Below are positions 7,101-8,523 of a DNA stretch of 8,523 nt, one piece after another. A program made the translations under genes and the position numbers. Position 1 is the stretch's first letter. Each line of letters starts with the position of its first letter. This stretch comes from an uncultured Aliiroseovarius sp. (GTDB lineage Bacteria; Pseudomonadota; Alphaproteobacteria; Rhodobacterales; Rhodobacteraceae). Under the pieces are notes generated by a model that saw only the letters and a program-made list of their open reading frames with translations, ran no database searches and was not told the origin of the DNA. The stretch spans positions 1-8,523 of the forward strand of contig CALJDH010000322.1 of the NCBI GenBank assembly GCA_938023895.1. The letters run 5' to 3'.

Positions 7101-7276
7101 TGATCGGATAAAGTCAGCGCGCCACCGGCGCCGATGGTGTGGATCATGGACCCGTTAGCAGAGGCGCTAATCGACACAAGATGCGCTTGGCCGTCCTGCC
7201 ACACGATCTTTAGATCTGTAATTCCTGTTTCATATAACTGACTGGCACCGAAACTGGTGCCAGCGAAACTAAACAT
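4130..7276 (-). CDS. RTX calcium-binding protein with N-terminal beta-propeller-like repeats, predicted type I secretion substrate
   Basis: This 1048-residue protein is probably exported by a type I system and folds outside the cell on binding calcium. Residues 21-358 hold about seven repeats of a 40-55-residue unit (see separate entry), suggesting a seven-bladed propeller. Residues 369-445 are a first RTX block ending in DLFVLCSDGSLDTITDFDPSEDSLDL, resembling the serralysin C-terminal RTX region. A non-repeat linker (446-508) leads to several more RTX blocks (about 509-972). The end (973-1048: DTFLFNDDKDRIRDF, FSFGDGNKLILDD, final AIDFY) fits an uncleaved C-terminal secretion signal. There is no N-terminal signal peptide. 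The frame is open back to an ATG at 7465, but the extra 63 residues are basic and unlike the rest. MFSFAGTSFGASQLYETG is a more plausible start, though its ribosome site (GGGG about 6 nt upstream) is weak. No protease or other catalytic motif was seen. A role as adhesin or matrix protein bound to the neighbouring polysaccharide is inference. Confidence 0.9.
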   Translation of the reverse strand: MFSFAGTSFGASQLYETGITDLKIVWQDGQAHLVSISASANGSMIHTIGAGGALTLSDQVWTGGGAVSSSVPVLETVTHQGATVLLAFGQSDWAIAGLTLEPNAELSDPTSYQWGPNGVGLLSALHATTIDGSTHVYAASMTGSGFCHYTIDSNNTFILQGNYSQPASLTEPDLIDFETIDLGAHQVLITASSSGDGIASYLLDSAGVPTLVSEHSADTVLPVGTPTKLATGTVDGQNFVIMASAGSSSLTVFNVSATGTLTPSDHVIDNKFTRFSDVTELATVEHDGRLYVIAGGSDDGLSLFTLLVDGTLVHLDTVWDTNSTALQNVAALEATVVNGQIVVCATSETEEGITLFTIDPDPTGMMLTGGIANDTLTGGADSDAILGGDGDDTLAGAGGADILSDGAGADTMTGGADADLFVLCSDGSLDTITDFDPSEDSLDLSGYHMLYDASQIQVTSTTWGAILSYQNEVLHVYRVGGGALDASHFLTEDVLILDRPPSGFDFFPLTVNGTAADDTIKGNAGLDTLNGMAGDDMLMWSGGGDLYYGGTGTDTVCYTEASTGVLVNLLTGETDLAALGDQFDSIENLIGSEFDDVLTGDAGNNELIGGAGDDLLSGGNGIDLLDGGAGQDKASYATSAQGVTVSLLGGTGGDGDTLIRIEGVIGSDHADDITGDNGENDLAGGDGADILRGLDGHDTITGGRGNDTLIGGLGNDVLDGGDGDDTLIGGDGADTFHGGDGIDIVDYSDDTDGFTFNFATDERTGAAALDSFDSIEGIAGGSGADRLIGAAADDVLIGGGGNDVIGGGAGNDRLIGGDGDDRILAGDGADFYDGSAGVDTIDMRVIASAATVDLAAGTGAGSMAGDQFVNIEDLLGTLFDDSLFGDDADNYFKGLKGNDIMTGAGGNDRLRGGLGPDQIDGGEGDDMLWGGVARDVLTGGAGRDIMRGDRGDDTLDGGIGRDMMFGGSGRDTFLFNDDKDRIRDFAPLEDQILFDSALWGGGAKTADEILSYAIIKNGNTVFSFGDGNKLILDDITDLSLLTDAIDFY
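4361..6172 (-). repeat. RTX nonapeptide arrays alternating with a four-times-repeated spacer module
   Basis: The encoded protein contains blocks of GGxGxDxLx-type repeats (for example LIGGDGDDRILAGDGAD and MTGAGGNDRLRGGLGPD), which form calcium-binding beta rolls. Between blocks a different module of about 45 residues recurs four times, at residues about 554-600, 633-675, 743-787 and 838-885. Its pattern is a strand with Tyr or Met, then GVxVNL or an equivalent, a Gly/Asp loop, and F.SIENLIGS.FDD.L.GD or a variant. Members differ considerably (SIENLIGS, RIEGVIGS, SIEGIAGG, NIEDLLGT), so the duplications are not recent. Confidence 0.85.
6203..7216 (-). repeat. Seven divergent propeller-like repeats in the RTX protein N-terminal region
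   Basis: Aligning by eye gives seven units with the shape hydrophobic-x-T/V-hydrophobic-x-x-G-x-hydrophobic strand, A-S-x-x-x-x-hydrophobic-x-x-F/Y-x-hydrophobic, x-G-x-L. They begin near residues 21 (LKIVWQDGQAHLVSISAS), 73 (LETVTHQGATVLLAFG), 125 (LHATTIDGSTHVYAAS), 177 (FETIDLGAHQVLITAS), 229 (LATGTVDGQNFVIMAS), 281 (LATVEHDGRLYVIAGG) and 332 (LEATVVNGQIVVCATS). Spacing is close to 52 residues throughout, and the number fits a closed seven-bladed beta-propeller. Confidence 0.7.
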
Positions 7277-7344
7277 GGTCACCCCAACCACCCTCGATTT
7301 CACCCACGCGCTTAACAACGCAATTCGAGTGTGTTGGTTGGAGG

Positions 7345-7359
7345 TTAACGACTGTTTAT
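7345..7359. promoter_or_regulatory. CtrA-like near-match (TTAA-N7-TTAT)
   Basis: TTAACGACTGTTTAT matches the alphaproteobacterial CtrA pattern TTAA-N7-TTAA at seven of eight fixed bases. It lies 69 bp upstream of the RTX ATG. One such near-match in AT-rich DNA is weak evidence; a second at 7402-7416 raises it slightly. Confidence 0.25.
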
Positions 7360-7401
7360 TTATCGTCAGGAGTTTGTTTAGGAATTGTAAGCAATTGAAT
7401 C

Positions 7402-8523
<1,122 letters not shown>

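Overview
The window looks like a chromosomal piece of an alphaproteobacterium, most likely a marine Rhodobacteraceae (Roseobacter-group) strain. The basis is GC-rich coding sequence, a DUF2793 protein with the middle region I associate with that family, an RTX protein with a propeller-like N-terminal part, and a small secreted valine/glutamate-rich protein of a type I recall from these bacteria. This assignment rests on recognition of the encoded proteins, not on a database search.

Layout. On the left, bases 1-990 hold two leftward genes: the start of a small exported, probably membrane-anchored protein (cut by the window edge) and a secreted CAP/SCP-domain protein. A short divergent intergenic region (991-1161) with a perfect inverted repeat separates them from two rightward glycan genes: UDP-glucose 6-dehydrogenase (ugd) and a WcaJ/ExoY-like undecaprenyl-phosphate sugar transferase. 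Two leftward genes follow that converge on this pair: a 1048-residue RTX protein (4130-7276) and, downstream of it, a DUF2793 protein with a tail-fibre-like C-terminal part (3201-4022). After a 357-bp divergent intergenic region (7277-7633), a rightward UDP-galactopyranose mutase gene (glf) runs off the right edge.

How it fits together. Ugd makes UDP-glucuronate, the sugar transferase loads the first sugar phosphate onto the lipid carrier, and Glf makes UDP-galactofuranose. Together they point to a cell-surface or extracellular polysaccharide that may be acidic and may contain galactofuranose. The inward-facing RTX/DUF2793 pair is inserted between the glycan genes and probably encodes surface or matrix proteins that work with this polysaccharide. 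No type I secretion ABC transporter, flippase, polymerase or other glycosyltransferase is in the window, so the locus is only partly visible.

The points most worth a second look are: the apparent seven-repeat propeller joined to RTX arrays; the pairing of that protein with a DUF2793/tail-fibre-like protein; the start of the sugar transferase, where a well-placed ribosome binding site and ATG lead into the wrong frame; and the candidate regulatory sites in the two divergent intergenic regions. No tRNA, rRNA, CRISPR array, insertion sequence or phage integration site was seen.
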